This document shows, in pieces, positions 13,393 through 19,920 of a stretch of DNA of 20,140 nucleotides. The number at the start of each line of letters is the position of its first letter. Positions within the stretch are counted from its first letter, which is position 1. The DNA is from a virus. The notes beneath the pieces are model-generated. The model saw nothing but the letters and a program-made list of their open reading frames with translations. It was not told the origin of the DNA and made no database searches. Position numbers and translations under genes: made by a program. The DNA lies in the IMG/VR virus record IMGVR_UViG_3300020293_000048, positions 1 through 20,140 of that record. One strand, written 5' to 3'.

Positions 13393-13739
13393 AGAAAGAA
13401 TTGAAAGTGTTAGTTGAGCAACTTTGTGACGACTTGACTAATGCAATGCATGAGAAATGGGAACATTCTCGTGGAGTCACTACTCACAACTATTCTGTGG
13501 GTCAAAAATACATTCGTATTTTTTCAGTAGAAGATGGACAACCAAGGTCTGCTTGGGGTTTTATTAACAAGAAAGAATTTCAGAAAGGTGCAACAGGTAT
13601 CACTTTCAAAGAAGGTGATGTTCTTAAGTGTGCTGGTTGGAACACTCCAGCTCTGAATGCACCAAGGGGTAATCTCTTTCAAGGATATGAAATATATCCA
13701 AACTCAATGAGATTATATGGCCCTGATTATTTGAGGTAA
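13389..13739 (+). CDS. unknown protein (116 aa) behind a strong promoter
   Basis: This 116-aa basic protein starts at ATG 13389 behind AGGAGA. It begins with a helix (KKELKVLVEQLCDDLTNAMHEKWEH), then strands with GQKYIRIFSVEDG and a segment SAWGFINKKEFQ...FKEGDVLKCAGW. The latter resembles the small phage domain in which a residue pattern around 'G D V L K x A x W' links beta strands, then APRGNLF. I cannot name a family with confidence. It is the first well-supported gene after the TTGACA/TATACT promoter and leads into the small membrane and lysis genes. Confidence 0.7.
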   Translation: MKKELKVLVEQLCDDLTNAMHEKWEHSRGVTTHNYSVGQKYIRIFSVEDGQPRSAWGFINKKEFQKGATGITFKEGDVLKCAGWNTPALNAPRGNLFQGYEIYPNSMRLYGPDYLR

Positions 13740-13741
13740 TT

Positions 13742-13936
13742 ATGAATCATTATAAAATTTTATCAGAGACTTCGGGTGGTAAACTATCACCCGAAGAGGT
13801 TTACAATTTAGAAACCTATGGTGTGAAACACCCTCGTGAGTTTGCACCCGAAGAGGAAAATCTAAAAGAAGGTGAATGTGTATGTGGGACTGTAGATTGT
13901 CCTACTGAATATTCATGTCATACCAGCGGATACTAA
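13742..13936 (+). CDS. small acidic, cysteine-tailed protein (64 aa)
   Basis: ATG 13742 is preceded by GAGGTAAT at the end of the previous gene. The 64-aa product has an acidic middle (PEEVYNLETYG, APEEENLKEGE) and a cysteine-rich C-terminus with four Cys (CVCGTVDCPTEYSCHTSGY), which could bind a metal or form disulfides. The spacing (C-x-C-x5-C-x5-C) fits no zinc ribbon I know. The stop is shared with the next ATG (TAATG). Function unknown. Confidence 0.65.
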   Translation: MNHYKILSETSGGKLSPEEVYNLETYGVKHPREFAPEEENLKEGECVCGTVDCPTEYSCHTSGY

Positions 13937-14052
13937 TGGATATTTTTATTGGAATAATTATATGCACTGTCGCAGGTCTTTTTTGCTACATGAGTTGTCA
14001 TGTAGTCGAAGAACAAAAACGAGGTAAGAGAATACCATTACCTTGGGAGTAA
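13936..14052 (+). CDS. 38-aa membrane peptide
   Basis: This short frame begins at the ATG of a TAATG junction and ends TAA 14050-14052, one base before the next ATG. The product is one N-terminal membrane span (MDIFIGIIICTVAGLFCYMSC) with a basic cytoplasmic-type tail, VVEEQKRGKRIPLPWE, a positive-inside pattern. The tail's last codons supply the GGGAG Shine-Dalgarno site of the next gene. It is the first of three consecutive small membrane proteins leading to the cell-wall hydrolase, so a helper role in lysis is possible but unproven. Confidence 0.6.
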   Translation: MDIFIGIIICTVAGLFCYMSCHVVEEQKRGKRIPLPWE

Positions 14053-14053
14053 T

Positions 14054-14254
14054 ATGTTAGAACTAATTGGATTACTTACTGTTATATACATAGGGATAAA
14101 AGTTTTTCCCAGTGTTCTTAAGTTTACAGTAAAGCTTGCAGTTGCAATCTTAATAATAATCTTGGGAGTCTTAACATATTTTTATTTCTTTCCACCCACT
14201 ATGCAGATACTAATTGCATTTAGAAGTGGATTAATGTTAGGAGGCATAACATGA
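14054..14254 (+). CDS. small hydrophobic protein, holin candidate (66 aa)
   Basis: This 66-aa protein is hydrophobic almost throughout, with two probable membrane spans (about residues 2-20 and 26-48, the second LAVAILIIILGVLTYFYFF) joined by a Lys-containing turn, and a short tail ending RSGLMLGGIT. GGGAG lies before the ATG, and the stop overlaps the next start. Size, two spans and position two genes before the SleB-type hydrolase are what a class II holin looks like. Holins share little sequence, so this is a position-based suggestion only. Confidence 0.65.
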   Translation: MLELIGLLTVIYIGIKVFPSVLKFTVKLAVAILIIILGVLTYFYFFPPTMQILIAFRSGLMLGGIT

Positions 14255-14523
14255 CGGAATTTTATTTACTATTTGCATTTGCAGTTTTTGGACTTCCCTT
14301 ACTATTTCTATGGGTTGATTTAGTATTCATGGGAAGTTTTTTGGTTGCAAATTTTTTAACACTAGAGAAACAAGAACCCCACAATGTTAGGATAACGATA
14401 CTAGAGTATCTAAATTATCTCGTTGACCGTTCTAGTTTTTTAAATAAGTTATCTACAAAGTGGGATAAAGACTTTGTAAACGAACATTACTTTGGAGGCT
14501 GTAAATATGTTTCAAGATTTTAG
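14251..14523 (+). CDS. membrane protein preceding the cell-wall hydrolase (90 aa)
   Basis: ATG 14251 has an ideal AGGAGG (14239-14244) in front. The first 37 residues are hydrophobic and could form one or two spans (YLLFAFAVFGLPLLFLWVDLVFMGSFLVANFL). The rest is a soluble charged tail (EKQEPHNVRITILEYLNYLVDRSSFLNKLSTKWDKDFVNEHYF). It overlaps the hydrolase gene, whose GGAGG lies within it. It could be a holin, a spanin-like or antiholin component, or an unrelated membrane protein; nothing in the sequence decides. Confidence 0.65.
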   Translation: MTEFYLLFAFAVFGLPLLFLWVDLVFMGSFLVANFLTLEKQEPHNVRITILEYLNYLVDRSSFLNKLSTKWDKDFVNEHYFGGCKYVSRF

Positions 14524-15025
14524 ACCAATGATAGTTTGGTTTTTGATAGGTCTTACCCTAGGATTTGGGATAGGAGTTTTTTCACCTAAAGTATATGCAA
14601 GTGACGCGAACAATGACGCATTCTGTCTTGCAAAAAACATTTACTTCGAAGCTGGTAATCAGCCACTGGCAGGCAAACTTGCTGTTGCCCATGTAGTGAA
14701 AAATCGAATGGAGTCTTGGCAGTTTCCCGATACTTATTGTGATGTGATACATGAAACAAAAGAATGGAGAACTTCTTGGACAGGAAATGTAGTTCCTAAA
14801 TTAGGAATGTGTCAATTCAGTTGGTTCTGTGACGGTAAGTCAGACGAACCAAAAGACAGTAAGACATGGGAAGAGTGTCTATCAATTGCACAGTCCTTTA
14901 TCAAAGAAGAACAGATAGATATAACAGAAGGTGCAATGTGGTATCATGCAGATTATATTTTACCCTATTGGGCAGAACATTTAAACGAGACGGTTTATAT
15001 TAACAATCATATATTTTATAAATGA
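14507..15025 (+). CDS. SleB-type cell-wall hydrolase (probable endolysin) with N-terminal signal/anchor
   Basis: ATG 14507 is chosen because GGAGG (14494-14498) precedes it, giving 172 aa. Residues 8-31 are a hydrophobic signal or signal-anchor (MIVWFLIGLTLGFGIGVF then PKVYASDA, a possible signal peptidase site). The remainder matches the SleB/Hydrolase_2 (PF07486) lytic domain: FCLAKNIYFEAGNQPLAGKLAVAHVVKNRM with the catalytic Glu E48, then GMCQFSWFCDG (100-110) and GAMWYHADY (142-150). It would cleave peptidoglycan glycan strands in the periplasm at the end of infection. A secreted or SAR-type form would reduce dependence on a large-hole holin. The preceding small membrane genes fit a lysis cluster. 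Confidence 0.85.
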   Translation: MFQDFRPMIVWFLIGLTLGFGIGVFSPKVYASDANNDAFCLAKNIYFEAGNQPLAGKLAVAHVVKNRMESWQFPDTYCDVIHETKEWRTSWTGNVVPKLGMCQFSWFCDGKSDEPKDSKTWEECLSIAQSFIKEEQIDITEGAMWYHADYILPYWAEHLNETVYINNHIFYK

Positions 15026-15273
15026 AACGAGTTGCAGAGGGAAAAAAGTTTAGAGTCTTCTATGACAAACTACTAGGTATATGGCCCTACTATATTTTAG
15101 AAGACAGCACCAATGCAACTAAAAGTCAAGGTGTTGACTATAATGTGAAACTAACTAATTATTATTTTCAAACAAAAGACCAAATGAGATTAATTTGTAA
15201 TGATATGTTTGAAGATGGATTAGGTGTTGGAGTATGGAATCCAGTAGAAACAATACAACATAAACAGATATGA
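15022..15273 (+). CDS. small protein of unknown function (83 aa)
   Basis: An 83-aa basic protein starts inside the hydrolase stop (ATGA). It looks like a small beta-sheet domain: KKFRVFYDKLLGIWPYYILE, then VKLTNYYFQTKDQM and a C-terminal GLGVGVWNPVETI. There are no membrane spans, cysteine clusters or catalytic motifs. The stop overlaps the next start (ATGA), so it belongs to the same transcript as the lysis genes. No family recognised. Confidence 0.65.
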   Translation: MKRVAEGKKFRVFYDKLLGIWPYYILEDSTNATKSQGVDYNVKLTNYYFQTKDQMRLICNDMFEDGLGVGVWNPVETIQHKQI

Positions 15274-15443
15274 AACAACTTTGGCACGACTACATGAACA
15301 ACTCAAAAAGGTGGGAGAACAATTCCGATGAATGGGTTAAGTCCATGACAGAGTCAAAAGAGAACAAAGAAAAATATCAAGAGTATGTGAAAAAAACTAG
15401 AGACCCCATGACTTATATTGAATGGTTGAAGGAGAACCGATAA
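15270..15443 (+). CDS. small charged helical protein (57 aa)
   Basis: The frame runs from ATG 15270, overlapping the preceding stop, to TAA 15441-15443, which shares a base with the next ATG. The 57-aa product is helical and rich in Lys, Glu, Asn and Trp (MKQLWHDYMNNSKRWENNSDEW, KYQEYVKKTRDPMTYIEWLKENR). Coupled starts on both sides are the main evidence that it is real. Its final codons carry the AAGGAGA Shine-Dalgarno site of the next gene. Function unknown. Confidence 0.6.
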   Translation: MKQLWHDYMNNSKRWENNSDEWVKSMTESKENKEKYQEYVKKTRDPMTYIEWLKENR

Positions 15444-15982
15444 TGAATTTATTTTATTTACACAAAGAACCTAGAATTTCTGCAACATTACATTGTGACA
15501 AACATGTATGTAAAATGATTATTGAGTATGCACAAATGTTATCGACTGCACATAGAATGTTGGACGGTCATGAATATATCGATTCTTCAAGTGGTCGTAG
15601 AATCAGAAGGTGGGAACTAGACCCCGACAGAGAACCTTACTTATACAAAGCTTCTCATATCAATCACCCTTCTACATTATGGGTTCGTGAGAATGCAATT
15701 CAATATCAGTATGCATATGATATGTTTGAGAATCTATGCAACGAATACACATACAGGTATGAGAGAGAACACCTCACTGATACTAAATTGAGAGACATAC
15801 TAAACTGTCTGCCTGACAATATTAAACTAGGTGAGTGGTCTGAACCACCACAATGTATGCCTGACGATGTTAAGGTTCCAAATGATTCTATTTCTGCCTA
15901 TCATAAATACTATGCAGTCTACAAAAAAGACTTTGCAAAATGGACTGGAAGAGAAGTCCCACAATTTATGAGTTATGCATAA
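15443..15982 (+). CDS. phage protein with CDKHV-K-E motif (pyrimidine-dimer-glycosylase-annotated family)
   Basis: ATG 15443 (179 aa) follows AAGGAGA; the frame is open from 15422. The N-terminus, MNLFYLHKEPRISATLHCDKHVCKMIIEYAQMLSTAHRML, belongs to a widespread phage family recognised by 'CDKHV.KM..E.AQ.L..AHR'. As I recall, members are variously annotated as hypothetical or as pyrimidine dimer DNA glycosylase (Pyr_excise-like). Further conserved parts are SHINHPSTLWVRENAIQYQYAYDMF and YTYRYEREH. The conserved Lys and Glu near the N-terminus could suit a glycosylase/lyase, but I see no direct proof of that activity. A DNA-repair role is a family-level guess; the family assignment itself is fairly firm. 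Confidence 0.7.
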   Translation: MNLFYLHKEPRISATLHCDKHVCKMIIEYAQMLSTAHRMLDGHEYIDSSSGRRIRRWELDPDREPYLYKASHINHPSTLWVRENAIQYQYAYDMFENLCNEYTYRYEREHLTDTKLRDILNCLPDNIKLGEWSEPPQCMPDDVKVPNDSISAYHKYYAVYKKDFAKWTGREVPQFMSYA

Positions 15983-16287
15983 TGCCTTTATACGAATTTT
16001 ACCACGAAGAACTAGACGAATCATTTGAAATGTTAATGTCTATTGCAGACAAAGAAAAGTTCTTAAAAAAGAATCCACATATCAAACAAGTTATTGGAGC
16101 TCCTAATATCATAGGTGGTCACGGTGACCGTGTGAAGGTAGACGGTGGATTCAAAGATGTGTTAAACAAGATAGGTGACGCACACCCAGGCTCCGAAGTT
16201 CATGCAAGACATGGGAGTAAAGATATTAAAAGAGAAAAGTCTGTAAAGACTATTAAAAAGCATATGGACATACAGTCCCGAAAGTGA
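15982..16287 (+). CDS. FmdB-like small protein lacking the zinc cysteines
   Basis: ATG 15982 shares a base with the preceding stop (TAATG), giving 101 aa. The opening MPLYEFYHEELDESFEMLMSI follows the pattern of the FmdB/regulatory zinc-ribbon family (MPxYEYxCxxCxxxFE), but both positions expected to be CxxC are non-cysteine and the protein has no Cys at all. The remainder (FLKKNPHIKQVIGAPNIIGG...) ends in a highly basic tail (KDIKREKSVKTIKKHMDIQSRK), suggesting nucleic-acid contact. Similar cysteine-less versions are, from memory, common in T4-like marine phages. The role is unknown. Confidence 0.65.
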   Translation: MPLYEFYHEELDESFEMLMSIADKEKFLKKNPHIKQVIGAPNIIGGHGDRVKVDGGFKDVLNKIGDAHPGSEVHARHGSKDIKREKSVKTIKKHMDIQSRK

Positions 16288-16298
16288 TACAATAAACT

Positions 16299-16979
16299 AT
16301 GACTAAAGTGAGAACAACCCTATATGATATTCCCGAACTGGAGAATATCCAACTCAAAACAGAAACAAGAGACGGTAAAAGACATTACATAGACGACGCT
16401 GGAAATGCATATCCAAGTGTCACCACAGTCGCAGGTCTATTAACAAGAGACCATATCAAATTGTGGAGAGAACGAGTTGGTGACAAAGAAGCAAACAAAG
16501 TATCCACACAGGCTGCAAGAAGAGGAACAAAGTTTCACCAACATGTCGAAGATTATCTTCGGAAAGAAAAAGAATTTATAGAGTTTGATAATATACTTCA
16601 AGAAGGAATGTTTAAAGCAGTCCAACCAATTCTTGACGAGATAGTTCCACTTGCGTTAGAAGCACCACTATGGAGTCCTAATTTAAAAATGGCAGGACGC
16701 GTAGATTGTGTAGGAATGTTCGAAGGTAAATTATGTATTATCGATTTTAAATCAAGTGCAAAGATGAAAGAAGACTACATGGCAGAACCATGGTTTATTC
16801 AAATGACAGCTTATGCACTTATGGTGGAAGAACTAACAGGTCACCCTATCGAAGAGTGTATGGCTTTAGTTGGAGTGGAAGGTCTGAATACTTTTCAAAT
16901 GTTCTTCTGTAATCCTGTAGAATATGTTGACAAGTTGGTTGACTTGAGAAAACAATACAAAAATTTATATGGTGTATAA
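16299..16979 (+). CDS. PD-(D/E)XK exonuclease (Cas4/RecB/MGME1-like)
   Basis: The 226-aa protein shows the full motif order of a RecB-family exonuclease: RGTKFHQHVEDYL (75-87, His motif H80), E121 before the core, AGRVDCVG with D136, IIDFKSS with D149 and K151, and the QMTAYALM helix (168-175, the QxxxY motif). It begins with SVTTVAGLLTR, the usual N-terminal PSVT signature of the phage and MGME1-like branch. It probably degrades or processes DNA ends in recombination or host-DNA scavenging. It is followed at once by gp33 (TAATG). No Shine-Dalgarno site stands before ATG 16299; a TACAAT lies just upstream. Confidence 0.85.
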   Translation: MTKVRTTLYDIPELENIQLKTETRDGKRHYIDDAGNAYPSVTTVAGLLTRDHIKLWRERVGDKEANKVSTQAARRGTKFHQHVEDYLRKEKEFIEFDNILQEGMFKAVQPILDEIVPLALEAPLWSPNLKMAGRVDCVGMFEGKLCIIDFKSSAKMKEDYMAEPWFIQMTAYALMVEELTGHPIEECMALVGVEGLNTFQMFFCNPVEYVDKLVDLRKQYKNLYGV

Positions 16980-17221
16980 TGATAACTAGAAAAGAATTTA
17001 CTGAACAAGTGGAAAAATTGTTAACAAAAGGTAGAGGTTGTGATGTAATGTCAGCCATTATCAAAGTTTGTGAAACAAATAATATTGAACCCGAGAGTGC
17101 AAAGAGATTAATCTCTCCACCTCTAAAAGAAAAGTTAGAGGCAGAGGCAACAGGGTTGAATATGATAAATCGAACCTCAAGAAGTCAATCGTCTTTGTCG
17201 GGGTTTTTTAAAGGAGATTAA
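16979..17221 (+). CDS. 33: gp33, late promoter transcription coactivator
   Basis: This 80-aa protein matches the short marine-type gp33: a helical N-terminus (MITRKEFTEQVEKLL), a core 'DVMSAIIKVCETNNIEPESAKRLISPPLKEKLEAEA', and a flexible Ser/Arg tail ending SSLSGFFKGD. In T4, gp33 (112 aa) bridges the RNA polymerase beta-flap and the sliding clamp gp45 at late promoters; its C-terminal hydrophobic motif binds the clamp, and LSGFF here is a good equivalent. Position before gp59 and gp32 is the T4 order. Its presence supports the reading of TATAAATA boxes in this window as real late promoters. It starts by overlap with the exonuclease stop. Confidence 0.8.
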   Translation: MITRKEFTEQVEKLLTKGRGCDVMSAIIKVCETNNIEPESAKRLISPPLKEKLEAEATGLNMINRTSRSQSSLSGFFKGD

Positions 17222-17223
17222 TT

Positions 17224-17496
17224 ATGGAAAAAGGTGATACAGTCACAGTGGTGACAATCAGCGGAGAGTATGTTGGTATACTAGAATCCCAACAAGACTT
17301 AAGGGTGACTTTAAGTAAACCAAGAATGATAATCCAAACCAAAGAGGGTATGGGTTTTGCAAGGGGTGTTGCAGTGACGGGTGAAGAGAATCCCGATACG
17401 GTGACATTCATGAATCCAGTGTATATTGTTCCTACTAACGAACAAGTAAGTAAAGCACACACCGAGGCAACAACTAATATACAATTAGTTAAGTAA
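17224..17496 (+). CDS. small beta-barrel-like protein between genes 33 and 59
   Basis: A 90-aa protein starts behind GGAGATTA. The sequence alternates strand-like segments (DTVTVVTISGEYVGILESQQDLRVTLSKPRMIIQ, GVAVTGEENPDTVTFMNPVYIVP) in a way typical of small SH3/Sm-like barrels, with a polar helical tail. The resemblance to Sm-like RNA-binding folds is only in pattern. Lying between gp33 and gp59 it is probably co-transcribed with the replication and late-switch genes; its stop is shared with the gp59 start (TAATG). Function unknown. Confidence 0.7.
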   Translation: MEKGDTVTVVTISGEYVGILESQQDLRVTLSKPRMIIQTKEGMGFARGVAVTGEENPDTVTFMNPVYIVPTNEQVSKAHTEATTNIQLVK

Positions 17497-18089
17497 TGAC
17501 AAGTCGTGAAGGATATGATGCATACACACTTTATCTTGCTATAAAGCTACACTTCTATTCTAAAGATTATAACTTTGTCACATATAACGGAAAGGTTAAA
17601 GCAGATATCAATTCGTTTGTAAAACGAAAAGACAAATACCATTTTGGTAAACTGTATAAAAAATATAAGAACAATCTACAAGATTTTTATATTGCAAATC
17701 TTTCTGTTTATGACTTATGGGCTGGTGACCTTCTAGACAATGAGAGTGAAGGACGATACAGAGAATGGAAGAAGAGACAACAAAAACTAAAATACATGTT
17801 TGAGACAGAAGTATCAGACCAGTTAAGAAAATATAAGATAGATACTTTACTCAAGGTAAGTAAAGGACAACACCCTAGACTATTAAAAGCATATCTAGGA
17901 AGTCAGATAAGTCTAGAGACACTTTGTATCATGGACGAGATAATCGGATTCAGTAAAGACTGGGAAAGACTCATACAAGAAAAGGTTGTATATCCCGATG
18001 TTCATATTAAGATAAACAAATACAAAGCTTTCTTATCTTATCCACAACAAGAATATAAAAAGAGGTTAATAGAACTATGCTCTACATAG
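17496..18089 (+). CDS. 59: gp59, loader of gp41 DNA helicase
   Basis: This 197-aa protein shares the T4 gp59 layout. The N-terminal block SREGYDAYTLYLAIKLHFYSKDYNFVTYNGKV...RKDKYHFGKLYKKYK lines up with T4's 'VYKLYLMIKQHMNGKYDVIKYN...KRRDKYFFQKLSEKYK'. The protein is all-helical and basic, as expected for a protein that binds fork DNA and gp32 and loads the gp41 helicase. The block FYIANLSVYDLWAGDL also matches T4 ('FISNLVANQDAWIGDI'). It is about 20 residues shorter than T4 gp59. Its last 13 nt overlap the next gene, and gp32, its partner, is one gene further on. Confidence 0.9.
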   Translation: MTSREGYDAYTLYLAIKLHFYSKDYNFVTYNGKVKADINSFVKRKDKYHFGKLYKKYKNNLQDFYIANLSVYDLWAGDLLDNESEGRYREWKKRQQKLKYMFETEVSDQLRKYKIDTLLKVSKGQHPRLLKAYLGSQISLETLCIMDEIIGFSKDWERLIQEKVVYPDVHIKINKYKAFLSYPQQEYKKRLIELCST

Positions 18090-18820
18090 TGGGGAATGGG
18101 CCAAGTCGAAAAGACTTTGATTTAGAAAAGTGTCGTGCTTATGGTTGTGAGTGGTATGGGTGTAATGGAATCTATACTGAAGCAGTCCCCGATATATTAT
18201 TTGTTCATGACATTCCCGTCCAACACGAAGTTTTCGAAGCTGGAGTTTATAAAGATATGCCTATTGCAGTGGGAGATTGGAACCCTATGGAGATAGAACT
18301 ATACGACCAAATGAAGTTTGCATACGGGAATATGAAAGTAATTGAAAATCGTTCCGAGGACGACACACATTTTGTTGTTCAAGGTGAAGGTGAAGAAGTA
18401 TTTCTTACTAGCTATAATAGTTCTCTGGGCGACAACATTATTATGTATAATTATCCAAAGCTCAAGAATACTTTCTGTGGAATAACAGCACTAGGATATG
18501 CAGCTGAACAAGGACACAAAGCGATAACATTAGTAGGTTTCGATGCACTAGACCCTAGTTTAGATAGTGTAGGAAATGTATACGAAAATACAGGACTGCT
18601 TAAATATAAGACTAAATATACTAAAGAAGATACAATTTACTGGATTCAAAGATTTCAGTTTGTGTCTTTATTGAAAGATAAGTTGTTTGAAGATATAGAT
18701 GTTTTTTTCGAAAACCCTCTAGACAACAAACAACCTATCATATATAATGAACTTACTTATTATGAAAATAGTAAGGATAGGTGGTCATTAGGAGAAAGTT
18801 CTCTTTTTGACTTTCAATAA
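18077..18820 (+). CDS. NGPS-motif protein, putative glycosyltransferase (GT42/MptE-like)
   Basis: The 247-aa product begins MLYIVGNGPSRKDFDLEKC, with the GNGPS loop at residues 6-10. That loop is shared by GT42 sialyltransferases and by DUF115/MptE-like proteins, followed by an early acidic/aromatic strand (WYGCNGIYTEAVPDILFVHD). A second block, TFCGITALGYAAEQGHKAITLVGFDAL, resembles the 'G..A...A...G...I.L.G.D' strand that closes the nucleotide-sugar site in these families. It could transfer a sugar from a CMP- or NDP-linked donor to DNA, a phage protein or the host surface. The substrate is unknown, and the call is family-level. The gene is inserted between gp59 and gp32, and it overlaps gp59 by 13 nt. 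Confidence 0.6.
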   Translation: MLYIVGNGPSRKDFDLEKCRAYGCEWYGCNGIYTEAVPDILFVHDIPVQHEVFEAGVYKDMPIAVGDWNPMEIELYDQMKFAYGNMKVIENRSEDDTHFVVQGEGEEVFLTSYNSSLGDNIIMYNYPKLKNTFCGITALGYAAEQGHKAITLVGFDALDPSLDSVGNVYENTGLLKYKTKYTKEDTIYWIQRFQFVSLLKDKLFEDIDVFFENPLDNKQPIIYNELTYYENSKDRWSLGESSLFDFQ

Positions 18821-18834
18821 AATGCTAATACAAT
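18807..18834 (+). promoter_or_regulatory. possible promoter for gene 32 (TTGACT, 16 bp, TACAAT)
   Basis: TTGACT (18807-18812) and TACAAT (18829-18834) lie 16 bp apart at the end of the preceding gene. The predicted start leaves a short leader with GAGGAGA before ATG 18853. The spacer is 2 bp shorter than in the three promoters at 12452, 12749 and 13258, so this is less certain; gene 32 is normally expressed from its own promoters in T4. Confidence 0.45.
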
Positions 18835-18852
18835 GCGATACGAGGAGATACA

Positions 18853-19752
18853 ATGTCGACATCATTAGATAAACTACGCGCAGCAATGGAATCTGCGTCT
18901 CCGACTCAAGGAGAAAAAAAGTCCTATTCCGATGAAACAATGTGGAAACCCGAACTGGATAAAACTGGTAATGGGTTTGCAATCATTCGTTTCTTACCTA
19001 CACCCGAAGGAGAAGAAAACCCATGGGTCTCATACTGGGATCATGGCTTTCAAGGCCCTGGCGGTTGGTATATAGAGAAGTCTCTGACTACTCTTAACAA
19101 GAAAGACCCTGTGTCTGAATACAACACACAGTTGTGGAATACAGGTATTGAAGCAAACAAAGACCAAGCAAGGAAACAGAAGCGTAGACTTCATTATGTT
19201 TCTAATGTCTATGTTGTTTCAGACCCAAAGAATCCCGACAACGAAGGTAAAGTATTCAAATACAGATACGGTAAAAAAATCTTTGAACATTTGAGAGACG
19301 CACTCAATCCTCAATTTGAGGACGATGCAGCAATCAATCCTTTTGACTTAAGAGGAGAAGGTGCAAACTTCAAAATCAAGATTAGAAAAGTAGACGGTTA
19401 TTGGAACTATGACAAGTCAGAGTTCGATACACCAGCACCACTTTTTGATGATGAAAGTAGGTTGAATGATATAAATAGTTCAACACATTCATTATCAGAT
19501 GTGATATCACCAAATGAGTTTAAGTCTTACGAAGAACTCAAAGAGAAACTAGATAGAGTTCTAGGTCTCACTGGTGGTGTAAGTAATTCTACAGCAGAAT
19601 CAATTGCAGAAGACCAAGAAGAAGTGCCTTGGGGAAATGTGAATACTGATTCAGTTGCAGAAGAACCTGTAATCGCATCAGCAGAAGCTTCTGTAGGTGA
19701 ATCAGAAGATGACGCGATGGATTACTTTAAGAAGTTAGCTTCAGATAGTTAA
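18853..19752 (+). CDS. 32: gp32, single-stranded DNA-binding protein (zinc-less)
   Basis: This 299-aa protein follows T4 gp32 (301 aa) along its core: GNGFAIIRFLPTPEGEENPWVSYWDHGF, VFKYRYGKKIF, GANFKIKIRKVDGYWNYDKSEFD, then EFKSYEELKEKL, and an acidic, disordered C-terminal tail (AEEPVIASAEASVGESEDDAMDYFKKLA) for protein recruitment. It would coat replication-fork DNA and interact with gp59. T4's zinc ligands are H64, C77, C87 and C90. Here H64 remains but the protein contains no Cys; the zone reads GGWYIEKSLTTLNKKDPVSEYN. As I recall, marine T4-like gp32 proteins share this loss. A strong Shine-Dalgarno site (GAGGAGA) precedes it. Confidence 0.92.
   Translation: MSTSLDKLRAAMESASPTQGEKKSYSDETMWKPELDKTGNGFAIIRFLPTPEGEENPWVSYWDHGFQGPGGWYIEKSLTTLNKKDPVSEYNTQLWNTGIEANKDQARKQKRRLHYVSNVYVVSDPKNPDNEGKVFKYRYGKKIFEHLRDALNPQFEDDAAINPFDLRGEGANFKIKIRKVDGYWNYDKSEFDTPAPLFDDESRLNDINSSTHSLSDVISPNEFKSYEELKEKLDRVLGLTGGVSNSTAESIAEDQEEVPWGNVNTDSVAEEPVIASAEASVGESEDDAMDYFKKLASDS
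19470..19477 (+). promoter_or_regulatory. exact TATAAATA inside gene 32
   Basis: The octamer is an exact late consensus but lies within gp32 coding sequence (Asp-Ile-Asn-Ser), with no start codon at the 5-nt spacing seen at the other boxes. It could drive late transcription of the downstream RNA-like gap and the 19930 gene, or be chance in AT-rich DNA. Confidence 0.25.
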
Positions 19753-19760
19753 TTTCTAAT

Positions 19761-19920
19761 TTGGGGTGGTCGTGTTTTATAATGTGTCCTTGAAACAGAC
19801 GACCACAACACGAAGACCGTGGAAAAAATTGGGGGTGCTTCGTAAGGGAAAGATTGACGGCAACATTGCGGGTCAATCGGTTAAGAACGGGTTGCTGTAA
19901 GGCGTGGGGTGACTTAACAC
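19761..19920 (+). ncRNA. hairpin-rich, GC-richer gap: candidate structured RNA or regulatory leader
   Basis: The 177-nt gap between gene 32 and the next gene holds three perfect inverted repeats in a row. GTGGTCGT (19766-19773) pairs with ACGACCAC (19799-19806), GATTGAC (19852-19858) with GTCAATC (19872-19878, and GCA/TGC inside its loop), and GTTAAG (19880-19885) with CTTAAC (19913-19918). Base composition is clearly richer in G than the flanking genes (GGGGGTG, GGGTTGCTG, GCGTGGGGTGAC). A TATAAT at 19778-19783 has no matching -35. A short open frame (GTG 19766 to TAA 19898-19900) exists but uses codons rare in this phage. Confidence 0.4.

Noticed and set aside
17270-17300. GTTGG/CCAAC hairpin and TATACT inside the 17224 gene
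   Set aside because: A 5-bp stem in coding sequence with no promoter partner; not distinguishable from chance.
649-18982. Many open frames of 60-130 codons on the - strand, for example 7309-7698, 11195-11500 and 3612-3899
   Set aside because: Each lies wholly inside or antisense to a better-supported + strand gene, lacks a ribosome site, and has a composition typical of antisense shadows.
19772-19783. TATAAT at 19778 as a promoter for the RNA-like gap
   Set aside because: The -35 region at 16-18 bp spacing reads like TTCTAA or TCTAAT, too poor to support a promoter, and the site lies within the first hairpin loop.
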